Positions 18,974-28,858 are shown, numbered from the stretch's first letter. The stretch: 64,000 nt of DNA from Rhodovulum visakhapatnamense (GCF_004365965.1 NZ_SOEB01000010.1:1-64000), one strand, 5' to 3'. The notes: generated by a model not told the origin, from the letters alone. Numbers and translations are program-made.

Positions 18974-19717
18974 ATGGCAAAGGCGACGAAGAGCACCGGA
19001 AAGAAGACTGCGCGGCGCGCGCCGAAGGTTGCGGCCTCCCCCCTGCCGCTGGCCCGGCGCCTGCGCCGCACGGCCCGGCGCGGGGCCCTTGCGGGTCTCG
19101 CGCTCGTGGCCCTCGGGCTGGTCGCGCCAAGCCTCATCAACCCGCCAACCACCCCCACCATGATGTCCGAACGCATGCGCCTGGGCGAGATCGACCAGCA
19201 ATGGGCACGGATGCGCGACATCGCGCCGGTGATGCAGCGCGCGGCGGTGGCCGCCGAAGACGCGAATTTCTGCCTGCATTGGGGGTTCGACATGGGCGCG
19301 ATCCGCGGCGCGCTTGAGGCCGGTGGCAGCTATGGCGCCTCGACCATCAGCCAGCAGACCGTCAAGAACGTCTATCTCTGGCAGGGCCGCAGCTGGCCGC
19401 GCAAGGCGCTCGAGGCGGTGCTGACGCCGCTGGTCGAACTGACCTGGTCCAAGCGTCGTATCCTCGAGGTCTATCTGAACGTGGCCGAGTTCGGCGAGGG
19501 CGTCTTTGGCATCGACGCCGCCGCCTGGCATTATTACGGCATCCCGCCCGCCAGGCTGACCCCGGCCCAGGCCGCGCGGCTGGCGGTGTTGCTGCCCAAC
19601 CCGAAAGAGCGCGATCCCGCGCATCTGTCGCCGACGCTTCGGCGCCGGGCCGCGCAGGTCGAGGAGGGCGCCGCCACGATCCGGGCCGATGGCCGGTCGA
19701 ACTGTTTCGAGAGTTGA
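18974..19717 (+). CDS. mtgA: monofunctional biosynthetic peptidoglycan transglycosylase
   Basis: A 247-residue GT51 enzyme: a basic N-terminus, one membrane anchor (about 37-55, ALAGLALVALGLVAPSLI), and the transglycosylase motifs AAVAAEDANFCLHWGFD (catalytic Glu), GASTISQQTVKNVYLW, KRRILEVYLNVAEFGEGVFGI and LTPAQAARLAVLLPNP. It polymerises lipid II into glycan strands without a transpeptidase domain. I use the ATG of MAKATKS; an in-frame ATG 36 bases upstream lacks any better ribosome site. Confidence 0.94.
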   Translation: MAKATKSTGKKTARRAPKVAASPLPLARRLRRTARRGALAGLALVALGLVAPSLINPPTTPTMMSERMRLGEIDQQWARMRDIAPVMQRAAVAAEDANFCLHWGFDMGAIRGALEAGGSYGASTISQQTVKNVYLWQGRSWPRKALEAVLTPLVELTWSKRRILEVYLNVAEFGEGVFGIDAAAWHYYGIPPARLTPAQAARLAVLLPNPKERDPAHLSPTLRRRAAQVEEGAATIRADGRSNCFES

Positions 19718-19772
19718 AAATCGGGGGCCGAGGGGCCATGAAGGCCGTCAGGTCAACCGTCAGGACGTCCGA

Positions 19773-20438
19773 ATGAACCGTCTCTACCACATGCCGTTGT
19801 CGCCCTTCTGCCGCAAGGTCCGCCTGGTGATGGCCGAGAAGCGGATCGAGGTCGAACTGGTGGAGGAACGCTACTGGGAACGCGACGCCGATTTCATGCG
19901 GCGCAACCCGGCCGGCAAGGTGCCGGTGCTGCGGATGGACGGCCGCACGATGGCCGAAAGCCAGGCGATCTGCGAATTTCTCGACGAGGTCTATCCCGAC
20001 CCCAAACTGCTGCCCGGCGGCCCGGTCGAGCGCTGCGAGGCGCGGCGGCTGGTCTGCTGGTTCGACGACAAGTTCCACCACGAGGTGACCTCGAAGCTGC
20101 TGTATGAGCGGGTGAACAAGAAGGTCACCAAGTCGGGCTATCCCGACAGCCGCAACGTCAAGGCGGGGGCGGCGGCGATCAAGTTTCACCTCGACTACAT
20201 GGGCTGGCTTCTGGATCAGCGCCGCTGGCTGGCGGGCGATGTGATGACGCTGGCCGATTTCGCGGCGGCGGCGCATCTGTCCTGCCTCGACTACATCTCG
20301 GACGTGGACTGGAACCGGAACGCGGCGGTCAAGGACTGGTACGCCAAGATCAAGTCGCGCCCCGCCTTCCGCAATATCCTGGCCGATCAGGTGCCGGGCT
20401 TCCCGCCGCCCAGGCATTACGCGAATCTCGACTTTTGA
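19773..20438 (+). CDS. glutathione S-transferase family protein
   Basis: A 221-residue protein with an N-terminal thioredoxin-like GST domain ([20 protein letters not shown], with SPFC as the likely catalytic/glutathione-contact region; NPAGKVPVL cis-Pro loop; [13 protein letters not shown] binding the gamma-glutamyl group) and a C-terminal helical domain ending in [11 protein letters not shown]. Substrate is not predictable. Its stop overlaps the TTG start of queG, so the two are coupled, an arrangement common in this bacterial family. Confidence 0.9.
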   Translation: MNRLYHMPLSPFCRKVRLVMAEKRIEVELVEERYWERDADFMRRNPAGKVPVLRMDGRTMAESQAICEFLDEVYPDPKLLPGGPVERCEARRLVCWFDDKFHHEVTSKLLYERVNKKVTKSGYPDSRNVKAGAAAIKFHLDYMGWLLDQRRWLAGDVMTLADFAAAAHLSCLDYISDVDWNRNAAVKDWYAKIKSRPAFRNILADQVPGFPPPRHYANLDF

Positions 20439-21475
20439 GCGCGGCGCTGAAAGACCGCCTCGCCGCCCGGGCCCGCGACGAGGGGCTGGCCGCGATGGGG
20501 GTCTGCCGGCCCGATGCGATCCCCGAGGCGGCCGGGCGGCTGGCCGAATTCGTGGCCAGGGGGCGCCATGGCCAGATGGGCTGGATGGCCGAGCGGATGG
20601 GCTGGCGCGGCGATCCGGCGGCGCTCTGGCCCGAGGTGCGGTCCGTGGTGATGGTCGCCGAGCCTTATACCCAGACCCATGACCCGCTGGCGGCGCTGGA
20701 CCGGCCCGACCGCGCGGCGATTTCGGTCTATGCCCAGAACCGCGACTATCACGACGTCCTGAAAAAGCGGCTGAAGCGGCTCGGGCGCTGGCTGCTGGAC
20801 GAGGCGCCGGGCCACCGGATCAAGGTCTTCGTCGATACCGCCCCGGTGATGGAAAAGCCGCTGGCCCAGGCGGCGGGGCTGGGCTGGCAGGGCAAGCACA
20901 CGAACCTGCTGGGCCGCAGCCTTGGCAACTGGTTCTTCCTGGGCGCGATCTTCACCACGATCGAGCTGCCGCCCGACGCGCCCGAGACCCAGCATTGCGG
21001 CCAATGCACCGCCTGTCTTGACGCCTGCCCCACGGGGGCCTTTCCCGCGCCCTTCCAGCTCGATGCGCGGCGCTGCATTTCCTACCTGACGATCGAGCAC
21101 AAGGGGCCGGTCGACCCGGCGCTGCGGCCGCTTCTGGGCAACCGGATCTATGGCTGCGACGATTGCCTCGGCGTCTGTCCCTGGAACAAGTTCGCCGTCG
21201 CCGCGACCGAGGCGAAATACGCCGCGCGCCCCGATCTGGTCGAACCGCCGCTGGCGGACCTCGCGGCGCTCGACGATACGGCCTTTCGCGAGCGGTTTTC
21301 CGGCTCGCCGATCAAGCGGATCGGGCGCGACCGCTTCGTGCGGAATGTCTGCTATGCCATCGGCAATTCCGGCGATCCGGTTCTGGCGGCGGCGGTCGGG
21401 CCGTTGACGGACGACCCGGATGCCACGGTGGCCGAGGCCGCGCGCTGGGCGCTGGCCCGGCTGAAAGACGCCTGA
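20435..21475 (+). CDS. queG: epoxyqueuosine reductase
   Basis: The 346-residue protein has the QueG architecture: a cobalamin-binding N-terminal half ([20 protein letters not shown] and [28 protein letters not shown]) and two [4Fe-4S] motifs, [16 protein letters not shown] near residue 190 and [14 protein letters not shown] near residue 240, then a HEAT-like tail. It catalyses the last step of queuosine synthesis, reducing epoxyqueuosine in the tRNA wobble position. Translation starts at TTG overlapping the GST stop (TTGA), which is the only start consistent with the conserved N-terminus. Confidence 0.94.
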   Translation: MSAALKDRLAARARDEGLAAMGVCRPDAIPEAAGRLAEFVARGRHGQMGWMAERMGWRGDPAALWPEVRSVVMVAEPYTQTHDPLAALDRPDRAAISVYAQNRDYHDVLKKRLKRLGRWLLDEAPGHRIKVFVDTAPVMEKPLAQAAGLGWQGKHTNLLGRSLGNWFFLGAIFTTIELPPDAPETQHCGQCTACLDACPTGAFPAPFQLDARRCISYLTIEHKGPVDPALRPLLGNRIYGCDDCLGVCPWNKFAVAATEAKYAARPDLVEPPLADLAALDDTAFRERFSGSPIKRIGRDRFVRNVCYAIGNSGDPVLAAAVGPLTDDPDATVAEAARWALARLKDA

Positions 21476-21572
21476 CCGGCGGCCGGGCAAGTCCTTCGGG
21501 AAAACGCTTCTAAAAGCGGTGTGTCGGGTCTATGGACAAAATGCCGCCCCCCTGCTGACCCGAGCCCAGCCC

Positions 21573-22499
21573 ATGAATCCTGCCCGCGCCATCGGCCTGA
21601 AACTCATCTCCGTCACGCTGTTCGTGGTGATGTCGGCGCTGATCAAGGCCGCGGCCGAACATGGGGTACCGCCCGGCGAAACGGTGTTCTTCCGCTCGCT
21701 TTTCGCACTGCCGGTGATCCTGGTGTGGCTGGGCGCGACCGGGCAGCTTGGGGCGGGGCTGCGCACGGGCGATCCGATGGGGCATCTGTGGCGCGGGCTG
21801 GTGGGCGGCACCGCGATGGGGCTGAACTTCGCCGCGCTGGGCATCCTGCCGCTGCCCGAGGCCACCGCCATCGGCTTTGCCGCGCCGCTGCTTGTCGTGA
21901 TCTTCGCGGCGATGTTCCTCGGCGAGAAGGTGCGGCTGTTCCGGCTGTCGGCGGTGGCGCTGGGGCTTGTCGGCGTGGTGGTCGTGCTCAGCCCGCGGCT
22001 GTCGGCCTTCGGCGGTGACCGGATGGACGCCGCCGAGTCGCTTGGCGCCATCGTCGCGCTGGCCGGGGCTGCCGCCGCGGCGCTGGCCCAGGTCTTCGTG
22101 CGCAAGCTGGTGCAGACCGAGCGGACCTCGGCCATCGTGTTCTGGTTCTCGGTGACCTCGACCGTGCTGTCGCTGTTCACGATCCCGCTGGGCTGGGTGG
22201 TTCCGTCTGTCTGGGACGCGACGATGCTGGTGGCGGCGGGTCTGCTCGGCGGCGTGGCGCAGATCTGCCTGACCTCGGCCTATCGCTTCGCCGAGGCCGG
22301 GCTGGTGGCGCCCTTCGACTATGCCTCGATGCTGCTGGCGCTGGTCATCGGCTATTTCGTCTTCGCCGAGGCGCCGACGCCGGTGGTGCTGATTGGCGCC
22401 GGGCTGATCATCGCGGCCGGCGTCTTCATCATCTGGCGCGAACGCCAGCTGGGGCTGGAGCGGGGCCGCGCGCGCAAGGGGGTCACCCCCCAGGGCTGA
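21573..22499 (+). CDS. EamA/RhaT family (DMT superfamily) permease
   Basis: A 308-residue membrane protein with about ten hydrophobic segments in two EamA repeats; the first repeat shows SALIKAAAEHGVPPGETVFFRS and EATAIGFAAPLLVVIFAAMFLGEKV, the second LTSAYRFAEAGLVAPFDYASMLLALVIGYFVFAE. Such proteins export metabolites (amino acids, purines, riboflavin and others); substrate is not predictable here. I start it at MNPARAIGLK because the in-frame upstream part is not membrane-like. It ends facing ilvE with a palindrome between them. Confidence 0.88.
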   Translation: MNPARAIGLKLISVTLFVVMSALIKAAAEHGVPPGETVFFRSLFALPVILVWLGATGQLGAGLRTGDPMGHLWRGLVGGTAMGLNFAALGILPLPEATAIGFAAPLLVVIFAAMFLGEKVRLFRLSAVALGLVGVVVVLSPRLSAFGGDRMDAAESLGAIVALAGAAAAALAQVFVRKLVQTERTSAIVFWFSVTSTVLSLFTIPLGWVVPSVWDATMLVAAGLLGGVAQICLTSAYRFAEAGLVAPFDYASMLLALVIGYFVFAEAPTPVVLIGAGLIIAAGVFIIWRERQLGLERGRARKGVTPQG

Positions 22500-22512
22500 T
22501 GCGCGCGACCCG

Positions 22513-22533
22513 GTCCGCGCCTCAGGCGCGGAC
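22513..22533. terminator. palindrome between the EamA gene and ilvE, probable bidirectional terminator
   Basis: GTCCGCGCC and GGCGCGGAC form a perfect 9-bp stem around TCA, which is the ilvE stop codon on the minus strand. On the plus strand it is followed by GTGCTTTTC. Its place between converging genes supports a terminator role; the T-run is short. Confidence 0.5.
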
Positions 22534-23388
22534 GTGCTTTTCGTAGGTCTCGGCGATGTCGTGGGTCAGCGCGCCGACCTCGAAATTATAGTCGCCGATC
22601 TCGGCCACCGGGGTCACCTCGGCCGCAGTGCCGGTCAGCCAGCATTGTTCGAAGCCTTCCAGTTCCGAGGCCTCGATATGCCGCTCATGCACCTTGATCT
22701 GCTTGTCGTGCAGCAGCTCGATCACGGTCTGACGGGTCAGCCCGTTCAGGAAACAGTCGGCCTTGGGCGTATGCACCTCGCCGTCCTTGACGAAGAAGAT
22801 GTTCGCGCCGGTCGCCTCGGCCACATAGCCGCGATAGTCGAACATCATCGCGTCGGTGCAGCCCTTGGCATGGGCGGCGTGCTTGGACATGGTGCAGATC
22901 ATGTAAAGCCCCGATGCCTTGGCCTGGCTCGGCACGGTTTCGGGGCTCGGGCGCTTCCATTTGGAAATGTCGAGCTTGGCGCCCTTCATCTTGGCCGCCC
23001 CGTAATAGGCGCCCCATTCCCAGACGGCGACCGCCATCCGGACCGGGTTCTGTTCCGAGGCCACGCCCATGTCCGGGCCCGACCCGCGCCACGCCAGCGG
23101 ACGCACATAGCAGTCGGTCATCCCGTTCGCCTTCATCACCTCGGCCTTGGCGTCCTCGATCTGGTCGACCGTATAGGGGATCTCGAAGTCCAGCATGTTG
23201 GCCGACCGTCTCAGGCGTTCGGAATGCTCGCGCGACTTGAAGATCTTTCCGCCATAGGCCCGCTCGCCTTCGAATACCGCCGAGGCGTAATGCAGGGCAT
23301 GGGTCAGGATGTGCACATTGGCGTCGCGCCACGGCACCAGTTTCCCATCCATCCAGATAACGCCGTCGCGGTCGTCGTAGCCAGTCAT
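22522..23388 (-). CDS. ilvE: branched-chain amino acid aminotransferase
   Basis: The 288-residue class IV aminotransferase shows HALHYASAVFEGERAYGG, YVRPLAWRGSG, the likely PLP lysine K157 in SQAKASGLY, and GYVAEATGANIFFVKDGEVHTP with GLTRQTVIELL. It catalyses the last transamination in valine, leucine and isoleucine synthesis. The start is at MTGYDDRDG; an in-frame extension upstream is basic and not homologous. It is divergent from petP, a neighbourhood common in Rhodobacteraceae. Confidence 0.93.
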   Translation of the reverse strand: MTGYDDRDGVIWMDGKLVPWRDANVHILTHALHYASAVFEGERAYGGKIFKSREHSERLRRSANMLDFEIPYTVDQIEDAKAEVMKANGMTDCYVRPLAWRGSGPDMGVASEQNPVRMAVAVWEWGAYYGAAKMKGAKLDISKWKRPSPETVPSQAKASGLYMICTMSKHAAHAKGCTDAMMFDYRGYVAEATGANIFFVKDGEVHTPKADCFLNGLTRQTVIELLHDKQIKVHERHIEASELEGFEQCWLTGTAAEVTPVAEIGDYNFEVGALTHDIAETYEKHVRA

Positions 23389-23494
23389 GGCCTTTGTCCT
23401 TTTCTTTTCCCCTCTGGGGTTGCGATTTGCGAAAATTGCGCTGCTTAGGCCCGTATCGGACATAATATTGCGTAAAATTCACCGCTCGCTATCA

Positions 23495-23515
23495 GTTGAG
23501 TCTTGGAAAGTCAAC
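23495..23515. promoter_or_regulatory. inverted repeat in the ilvE-petP intergenic region
   Basis: GTTGA and TCAAC flank an 11-base spacer in the AT-richer stretch between the divergent genes. MarR-type proteins such as PetP often bind short palindromes next to their own gene, so this is a candidate autoregulatory site. The arms are only 5 bp and could occur by chance. Confidence 0.3.
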
Positions 23516-23570
23516 AAGGCTGACATAAGATCGCTGAAAATTCGGTCACGATGCGAAGAGGGAGGGAGCC

Positions 23571-24086
23571 ATGGCCCAGATCGCACCAGCGGTTGCGCAG
23601 AAGAGCGGCGAGAGCCTGCTGTTCCTGACGGACGAGCAGCTTCGCAAGGGAATCGAGGCGATGTTCTTCGCCTATCGCGGCTTTACCGCCGATCCCGACC
23701 GGATTCTCGAGGAAAAGGGCTATGGCCGGGCCCATCACCGGGCGATCCACTTCATCCACCGGGCGCCCGGCACCACGGTCAACAACCTCCTGTCGATCCT
23801 GGGCGTGACCAAGCAGTCGCTGAACCGGGTGCTGCGCTCGCTGATCGAGGACGGGCTGGTCGAAAGCCGGGTCGGACACCGCGACAAGCGCGAACGCCAC
23901 CTGTATCTGACCGAGGCCGGGCTGGAGCTGGAACATCAGCTGTCCGATGCCCAGCGCGCGCGGATGCGCGACGCCTATCGCGCCGCGGGCCCCGCTGCCG
24001 TGGCCGGGTTCCGGCAGGTGCTCGAGGCGATGATGGACCCCGAGATGCGCCGGCATTTCCACCGGATCACCGAACGCGGCGCATGA
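23571..24086 (+). CDS. petP: MarR-family transcriptional regulator PetP
   Basis: A 171-residue MarR-type regulator with a winged helix at about 55-120 (HHRAIHFIHRAPGTTVNNLL, LGVTKQSLNRVLRSLIEDGLV recognition helix, DKRERHLYLTEAG wing). The helix SYRG-like N-terminus (FFAYRGFTADPDRILEEKGYGRAHHRAI, partly quoted) is characteristic of PetP of Rhodobacter. Its TGA overlaps the ATG of petR, so the pair is co-translated. In R. capsulatus petPR lie just upstream of the cytochrome bc1 operon and petR is needed for photosynthetic and respiratory growth; here petABC is not adjacent. Confidence 0.85.
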   Translation: MAQIAPAVAQKSGESLLFLTDEQLRKGIEAMFFAYRGFTADPDRILEEKGYGRAHHRAIHFIHRAPGTTVNNLLSILGVTKQSLNRVLRSLIEDGLVESRVGHRDKRERHLYLTEAGLELEHQLSDAQRARMRDAYRAAGPAAVAGFRQVLEAMMDPEMRRHFHRITERGA

Positions 24087-24787
24087 TGGGCGAGGCCGAC
24101 ATTCACCTGCTGATCGTCGATGACGACGAACGGATCCGCGAGCTGTTGCGCAAGTTCCTGATGCGCAACGGCTTCTGGGTCAGCATCGCGCGCGATGCCG
24201 ATCATGCGCGCAAGCTGCTGCAGGGGCTCGAATTCGACCTGATCGTGCTTGACGTGATGATGCCGGGCGAGGATGGCATCGCGCTGACCCGGGCGCTGCG
24301 CCAGCGGATCGCGACGCCGATCCTGCTGTTGACCGCGCGGGGCGAGACCTCGGACCGGATCCGGGGGCTTGAGGCCGGGGCCGACGACTATCTGCCGAAG
24401 CCGTTCGAGCCGAAGGAACTGCTGCTGAGGATCAACGCGATCCTGCGCCGGGTGCCGCAGATCCGGTCCGAGATCGACCTGCCCAAGGTCCTGCATCTGG
24501 GGCCGGTGCGCTACGATGTCGGCCGCGGCGAGCTTTGGCTGGGCGACGAGAGGGTGCGCCTGACCGCGACCGAGGCCCAGCTGATGCGGATCTTTTCGGC
24601 CAATCCCGGCGAGGCGGTCAGCCGCTCGCGTCTGGTCGAGGAACTGGCGCGCGACGGCGGGCAGGCGCAGGAGCGCGCGGTCGACGTGCAGATCACCCGT
24701 CTGCGGCGCAAGATCGAAAGCGACCCGAAACAGCCCCGCTATCTGCAGACGGTGCGGGGCGAAGGCTACATGCTGGCACCGGACTGA
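24083..24787 (+). CDS. petR: OmpR-family response regulator PetR
   Basis: The 234-residue protein has a receiver domain (1-120) with acidic pair D13-D14, phosphoacceptor Asp57 in LIVLDVMMPGEDG and the invariant KPFEPKELLLR lysine, then an OmpR-type winged helix (about 140-232) ending in RGEGYMLAPD. The close match in order and pairing with PetP supports PetR, which in R. capsulatus controls growth dependent on the bc1 complex. No sensor kinase is next to it. Start could be this ATG or the next codon, also ATG. Confidence 0.87.
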   Translation: MMGEADIHLLIVDDDERIRELLRKFLMRNGFWVSIARDADHARKLLQGLEFDLIVLDVMMPGEDGIALTRALRQRIATPILLLTARGETSDRIRGLEAGADDYLPKPFEPKELLLRINAILRRVPQIRSEIDLPKVLHLGPVRYDVGRGELWLGDERVRLTATEAQLMRIFSANPGEAVSRSRLVEELARDGGQAQERAVDVQITRLRRKIESDPKQPRYLQTVRGEGYMLAPD

Positions 24788-24841
24788 CCCGGCGGTCATT
24801 CGGGCTTGCCCCGTCGCGGATCGCCCGCGTAGCCTCGGCCC

Positions 24842-25777
24842 ATGACAACGGCCCTCTTGACCCATTCCGACTGTCTGGACCATGTCACCCCGCCCGGCCA
24901 TGCCGAACGGGTGGACCGGCTGCGCGCCGTGGCCGAGGCGCTGACGACCGAAGGCTTCGCCGGTCTCTTGCGCGAGGACGCCCCGCTGGCCGACGAGGCC
25001 GAACTGCTGCGCGCCCATCCGCAGGGCTATGTCGACAAGGTCAAGGCAGCCGGCCCGGCCGAGGGCACGGTGGCGCTCGACCCCGATACGCACATGTCGC
25101 CCGGTTCGTTCCGGGCGGCGCTGCGGGCGGTGGGCGGCGCGCTTCGGGCGGTCGACATGGTGATGGCAGGCGAGGCCGCCAATGCCTTCGTCGCGGTGCG
25201 CCCGCCCGGCCATCACGCCGAAACCGCCCGCGCCATGGGCTTCTGCCTGTTCTCGACCGTCGCCATCGCCGCCAGATATGCGCTCGACCGGCACGGGCTG
25301 TCGCGCGTCGCGGTGGTCGATTTCGATGTTCACCATGGCAACGGGACCCAGGACGTGCTGTGGGACGACCCGCGCGTTCTGTTCGTCTCGACCCACCAGA
25401 TGCCGCTTTACCCGGGCACCGGCGCGGCCGAGGAAACCGGCGCCGCGGGCAACGTGCTGAACCTGCCGCTGCCGCCGATGAGCGACGGCCGCCGCTTCCG
25501 GGCCGAGATCGAGGCCCATGCATTGCCCCGGCTCGACGCCTTCGCGCCCGAGCTGGTGCTGGTCTCGGCCGGGTTCGACGCCCATGCCGCCGACCCGCTG
25601 GCGCAGCTGGCCTGGGGCACGGCGGATTTCGCCTGGATCACCCAGCGGCTCTGCGACATCGCGGAGGCCCATTCGGGGCGTCGGCTGGTCTCGACACTGG
25701 AGGGCGGATATGATCTTGAAGCCCTGGCGGCCTCTGTGGCGGCCCATGTGGCGGTGCTGATGGAGCGGGGGGCATGA
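24842..25777 (+). CDS. histone deacetylase family (class II HDAC-like) amidohydrolase
   Basis: A 311-residue zinc deacetylase with the family motifs: HAERVDRLRAV near residue 20, VRPPGHHAE (catalytic His pair) near 120, VVDFDVHHGNGTQD (metal Asp/His) near 160, VSAGFDAHAADPL (metal Asp) near 240 and LEGGYDL near 290. Bacterial members act on acetylpolyamines, acetoin-related or protein substrates; which one applies is not visible. The stop overlaps the xseB ATG, tying it to the xseB-ispA-dxs operon, the normal order in relatives. Confidence 0.9.
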   Translation: MTTALLTHSDCLDHVTPPGHAERVDRLRAVAEALTTEGFAGLLREDAPLADEAELLRAHPQGYVDKVKAAGPAEGTVALDPDTHMSPGSFRAALRAVGGALRAVDMVMAGEAANAFVAVRPPGHHAETARAMGFCLFSTVAIAARYALDRHGLSRVAVVDFDVHHGNGTQDVLWDDPRVLFVSTHQMPLYPGTGAAEETGAAGNVLNLPLPPMSDGRRFRAEIEAHALPRLDAFAPELVLVSAGFDAHAADPLAQLAWGTADFAWITQRLCDIAEAHSGRRLVSTLEGGYDLEALAASVAAHVAVLMERGA

Positions 25778-26016
25778 CGGAAAAGCCGGTCGGGGAAATG
25801 ACCTTCGAAGAGGCGATGCGGGCTCTGGAAGAGGCCGTGGCCGCGCTTGAACGCGGCGACGTGCCGCTCGAGGACTCGATCGCGCTGTCCGAGCACGCGA
25901 TGAAGCTTCGCAAGCACTGCGAAACCAAGCTCCGGGATGCCGAGGCCAAGATCGAGGCGATGACGCTTGACGCCGCGGGCAATCCCACCGGGACGAAACC
26001 GGCCGAAGGTCTTTGA
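25774..26016 (+). CDS. xseB: exodeoxyribonuclease VII small subunit
   Basis: The 80-residue protein carries the XseB core: MTFEEAMRALEEAVAALERGDVPLEDSIAL, followed by a coiled-coil helix KLRKHCETKLRDAEAKIEAM (motifs partly quoted). It forms the long stalk complex with XseA that degrades single-stranded DNA to oligonucleotides. It overlaps both neighbours by four bases (ATGA in front, TTGA behind). The gene for the large subunit is not in the window. Confidence 0.94.
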   Translation: MTEKPVGEMTFEEAMRALEEAVAALERGDVPLEDSIALSEHAMKLRKHCETKLRDAEAKIEAMTLDAAGNPTGTKPAEGL

Positions 26017-26891
26017 CGAACATGTTCCAGTCCAGTCTGACATCCGCCGCCGAGCGGATCGAGGCGCGTTTGAGCGCGGCCCTTGAGGGCGCCGCGGACC
26101 AGCCCGTGACCCATGCGATGCGCTATGCCGTTTCGGGCGGCAAGCGGCTTCGCGGCTTTCTGGTGATCGAGTCCGCGGGGCTTTACGGCATCGCGCCCGA
26201 GGCGGCCGTCGATGCCGCCGCCGCGGTCGAGGCATTGCATGCCTACAGTCTTGTGCATGACGACATGCCCTGCATGGACGATGACGACCTGCGCCGGGGC
26301 CAGCCCACCGTCCATGTCAAATGGGACGATGGCACCGCGCTTCTGACCGGCGACGCGCTGCAGACACTGGCTTTCGATCTGCTGGCCGGGCCCTCCTGCC
26401 ATGCCGATCCGGCGGTCAGGATCGACCTGGTGGCCTCGCTGGCCAAGGCCTCGGGCATCGACGGCATGGTGCTGGGCCAGGCCCAGGACATCGCCGCCGA
26501 AACCGCCGGGCGGCCGCTGAGCCTCGAGGAAATCACCGAGCTGCAGGCCAACAAGACCGGCGCGCTGATCCGCTGGTCGGCCGAGGCGGGCGCACGTCTG
26601 GCCCGCGCCGACATCGCGCCCCTGACCGCCTATTCGACTGCGCTGGGGCTGGCCTTCCAGATCGCCGACGACATTCTCGATGTCGAGGGCGACGCCGCCA
26701 AGACCGGCAAGCGGGTCCACAAGGATGCCGAGGCCGGCAAGGCGACCTTCGTGTCGCTTCTGGGGCTCGACGGCGCCAAGGCCCGCGCAAAGGCGCTGGT
26801 CGAAGAGGCCGAGGACGCCTTGTCGCCCTTCGGAGAGGGGGCGGAAACCTTGAAGCAGGCGGCGCGCTTCGTTATCGCTCGAGAGTCATGA
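26013..26891 (+). CDS. ispA: (2E,6E)-farnesyl diphosphate synthase
   Basis: A 292-residue trans-prenyltransferase with SGGKRLRGFL near residue 48, the first aspartate-rich motif in LVHDDMPCMDDDDLRRGQPT (about 80-95), GQAQDIAAE near 160 and the second motif IADDILDVEGD near 225. Residues before the first motif fit a C15-producing enzyme. It condenses DMAPP and IPP to FPP for ubiquinone, undecaprenol and carotenoid precursors. It starts at TTG overlapping the xseB stop; an ATG three codons in is the alternative. dxs, the first MEP enzyme, follows. Confidence 0.93.
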   Translation: MTNMFQSSLTSAAERIEARLSAALEGAADQPVTHAMRYAVSGGKRLRGFLVIESAGLYGIAPEAAVDAAAAVEALHAYSLVHDDMPCMDDDDLRRGQPTVHVKWDDGTALLTGDALQTLAFDLLAGPSCHADPAVRIDLVASLAKASGIDGMVLGQAQDIAAETAGRPLSLEEITELQANKTGALIRWSAEAGARLARADIAPLTAYSTALGLAFQIADDILDVEGDAAKTGKRVHKDAEAGKATFVSLLGLDGAKARAKALVEEAEDALSPFGEGAETLKQAARFVIARES

Positions 26892-26923
26892 ACGCGTAAC
26901 CGCGCCCCAGGAGGGCTGTCCCA

Positions 26924-28855
26924 GTGAGCAACCGGCCGATCACTCCGCTTCTCGACAAGGTCTGCTGTCCGGCCGATCTGAAGGGCCTGTCCGACGACCA
27001 GCTGAAGCAGGTCGCCCATGAATTGCGGCAAGAGGTGGTTTCGGCCGTGTCCGAAACCGGCGGGCATCTGGGCGCGGGTCTGGGCGTGGTCGAACTGACG
27101 GTCGCGCTGCATGCGGTCTTCGACACGCCCCGCGACAAGCTGATCTGGGATGTCAGCCATCAGTGCTATCCGCACAAGATCCTGACCGGGCGCCGCGACC
27201 GCATCCGCACCCTGCGCCAGCAGGGCGGGCTGTCGGGCTTCTGCAAGCGCTCGGAAAGCGAATATGACGCCTTCGGGGCCGGGCACAGCTCGACCTCGAT
27301 CTCGGCGGCGCTGGGCTATGCCGTCGCCCGCGATCTGGGCACCGCGCCCGAAGCGGGCGTCGGCGATGCCATCGCGGTGATCGGCGACGGCTCGCTCTCG
27401 GCCGGGATGGCCTATGAGGCGCTGAACCATGCGGGCCATCTGGGCAAGCGGCTGATCGTGATCCTGAACGACAACGAGATGTCGATCGCACCGCCCGTCG
27501 GTGCCATGTCGCGCTATCTGAACCGGCTTTACGCGGGCGCCCCGTTCCAGGAATTCAAGTCCATTGCCAAGGGCGCGATCAAGCACCTGCCCGAGCCCTT
27601 CCAGGAAGGCGCCAGGCGCGCCAAGGATCTGGTCAAGCAGGTCACCGTCGGCGGCACGCTGTTCGAGGAGCTGGGCTTTTCCTATGTCGGCCCCGTCGAT
27701 GGCCACGATCTCGAGCAGCTTCTGGCGATCCTAAGGACGGTCAAGACCCGCGCCACCGGGCCGATGCTGATCCACGCCATCACCAAGAAGGGCAAGGGCT
27801 ATGCGCCCGCCGAGACCGCGCCCGATTGCGGCCATGGCGTCTCGAAATTCGATATCGCGACCGGGGTTCAGAAGAAGACCCCCGCCAATGCGCCAAGCTA
27901 TACCAAGGTCTTCGCCGAGGCGCTGATCCGCGAGGCGCGTGCCGACCGCAAGGTGGTGGCCGTCACCGCGGCGATGCCCGACGGCACCGGTCTGAACCTT
28001 TTCGCCGAGCGCTTCCCCGAACGCATCTTCGACGTGGGCATCGCCGAACAGCATGCCGTGACCTTCTCGGCCGGGCTGGCGGCGGGCGGGCAGAAACCCT
28101 TCTGTGCGATCTATTCCACCTTCCTGCAGCGCGGTTATGACCAGATCGTCCATGACGTCGCGATCCAGCGTCTGCCGGTGCGCTTCGCCATCGACCGCGC
28201 CGGGCTGGTGGGCGCCGACGGAGCGACCCATGCGGGCGCCTTCGACACCGCCTTCCTGGCGAACCTGCCGGGGATGGTGGTGATGGCCGCCGCGGACGAG
28301 GCCGAGCTTGTGCATATGGTCGCCACCGCCGTCGCCCATGACGAGGGCCCCATCGCCTTCCGCTATCCGCGCGGCGAGGGTGTCGGCGTCGAGCTGCCCG
28401 AGAAGGGCGTGCCGCTTGAAATCGGCAAGGGCCGCATCATCCAGGAGGGCAAGCGCGTGGCACTCCTGAGCTTCGGGACCCGGCTGAAGGAAGTCCGCGA
28501 GGCCGCCCAGGCGCTGGCCGCCGAAGGGATCGAGCCCACCATCGCCGATGCCCGTTTCGCCAAGCCGCTGGACGAGGACCTGATCCTGCGACTGGCCCGC
28601 GAGCATGAGGCGCTGATCACCATCGAGGAGGGCGCCATCGGCGGCTTCGGCAGCCATGTGGCGCAGCTTCTGGCCGAGCGGGGCGTCTTCGACAACGGGC
28701 TCAAGTTCCGCTCGATGGTGCTGCCCGATACCTTCATCGACCATGCCAGCGCCGAGGCGATGTATGCCGAGGCCCGGCTGAACGCGGCCGATATCGAGGC
28801 CAAGGTGCGCGAGGTGCTGTCGGGCTCGGCCGCGCAGGCCGCGCTGCGGGCTTGA
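26924..28855 (+). CDS. dxs: 1-deoxy-D-xylulose-5-phosphate synthase
   Basis: The 643-residue thiamine-diphosphate enzyme shows [34 protein letters not shown], the ThDP motif [16 protein letters not shown] with [11 protein letters not shown], the transketolase central region [17 protein letters not shown], and C-terminal [13 protein letters not shown]. It makes DXP from pyruvate and glyceraldehyde 3-phosphate, the entry to the MEP isoprenoid route. It starts at GTG after CAGGAGGG. In photosynthetic Rhodobacter this gene follows ispA; no photosynthesis genes are visible here. Confidence 0.96.
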   Translation: MSNRPITPLLDKVCCPADLKGLSDDQLKQVAHELRQEVVSAVSETGGHLGAGLGVVELTVALHAVFDTPRDKLIWDVSHQCYPHKILTGRRDRIRTLRQQGGLSGFCKRSESEYDAFGAGHSSTSISAALGYAVARDLGTAPEAGVGDAIAVIGDGSLSAGMAYEALNHAGHLGKRLIVILNDNEMSIAPPVGAMSRYLNRLYAGAPFQEFKSIAKGAIKHLPEPFQEGARRAKDLVKQVTVGGTLFEELGFSYVGPVDGHDLEQLLAILRTVKTRATGPMLIHAITKKGKGYAPAETAPDCGHGVSKFDIATGVQKKTPANAPSYTKVFAEALIREARADRKVVAVTAAMPDGTGLNLFAERFPERIFDVGIAEQHAVTFSAGLAAGGQKPFCAIYSTFLQRGYDQIVHDVAIQRLPVRFAIDRAGLVGADGATHAGAFDTAFLANLPGMVVMAAADEAELVHMVATAVAHDEGPIAFRYPRGEGVGVELPEKGVPLEIGKGRIIQEGKRVALLSFGTRLKEVREAAQALAAEGIEPTIADARFAKPLDEDLILRLAREHEALITIEEGAIGGFGSHVAQLLAERGVFDNGLKFRSMVLPDTFIDHASAEAMYAEARLNAADIEAKVREVLSGSAAQAALRA

Positions 28856-28858
28856 GGC

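Noticed and set aside
13611-19130. A very long open frame antisense to gltB
   Set aside because: It is a mirror of the strongly GC3-biased gltB codons; the sense strand encodes an unmistakable glutamate synthase and the antisense protein resembles nothing.
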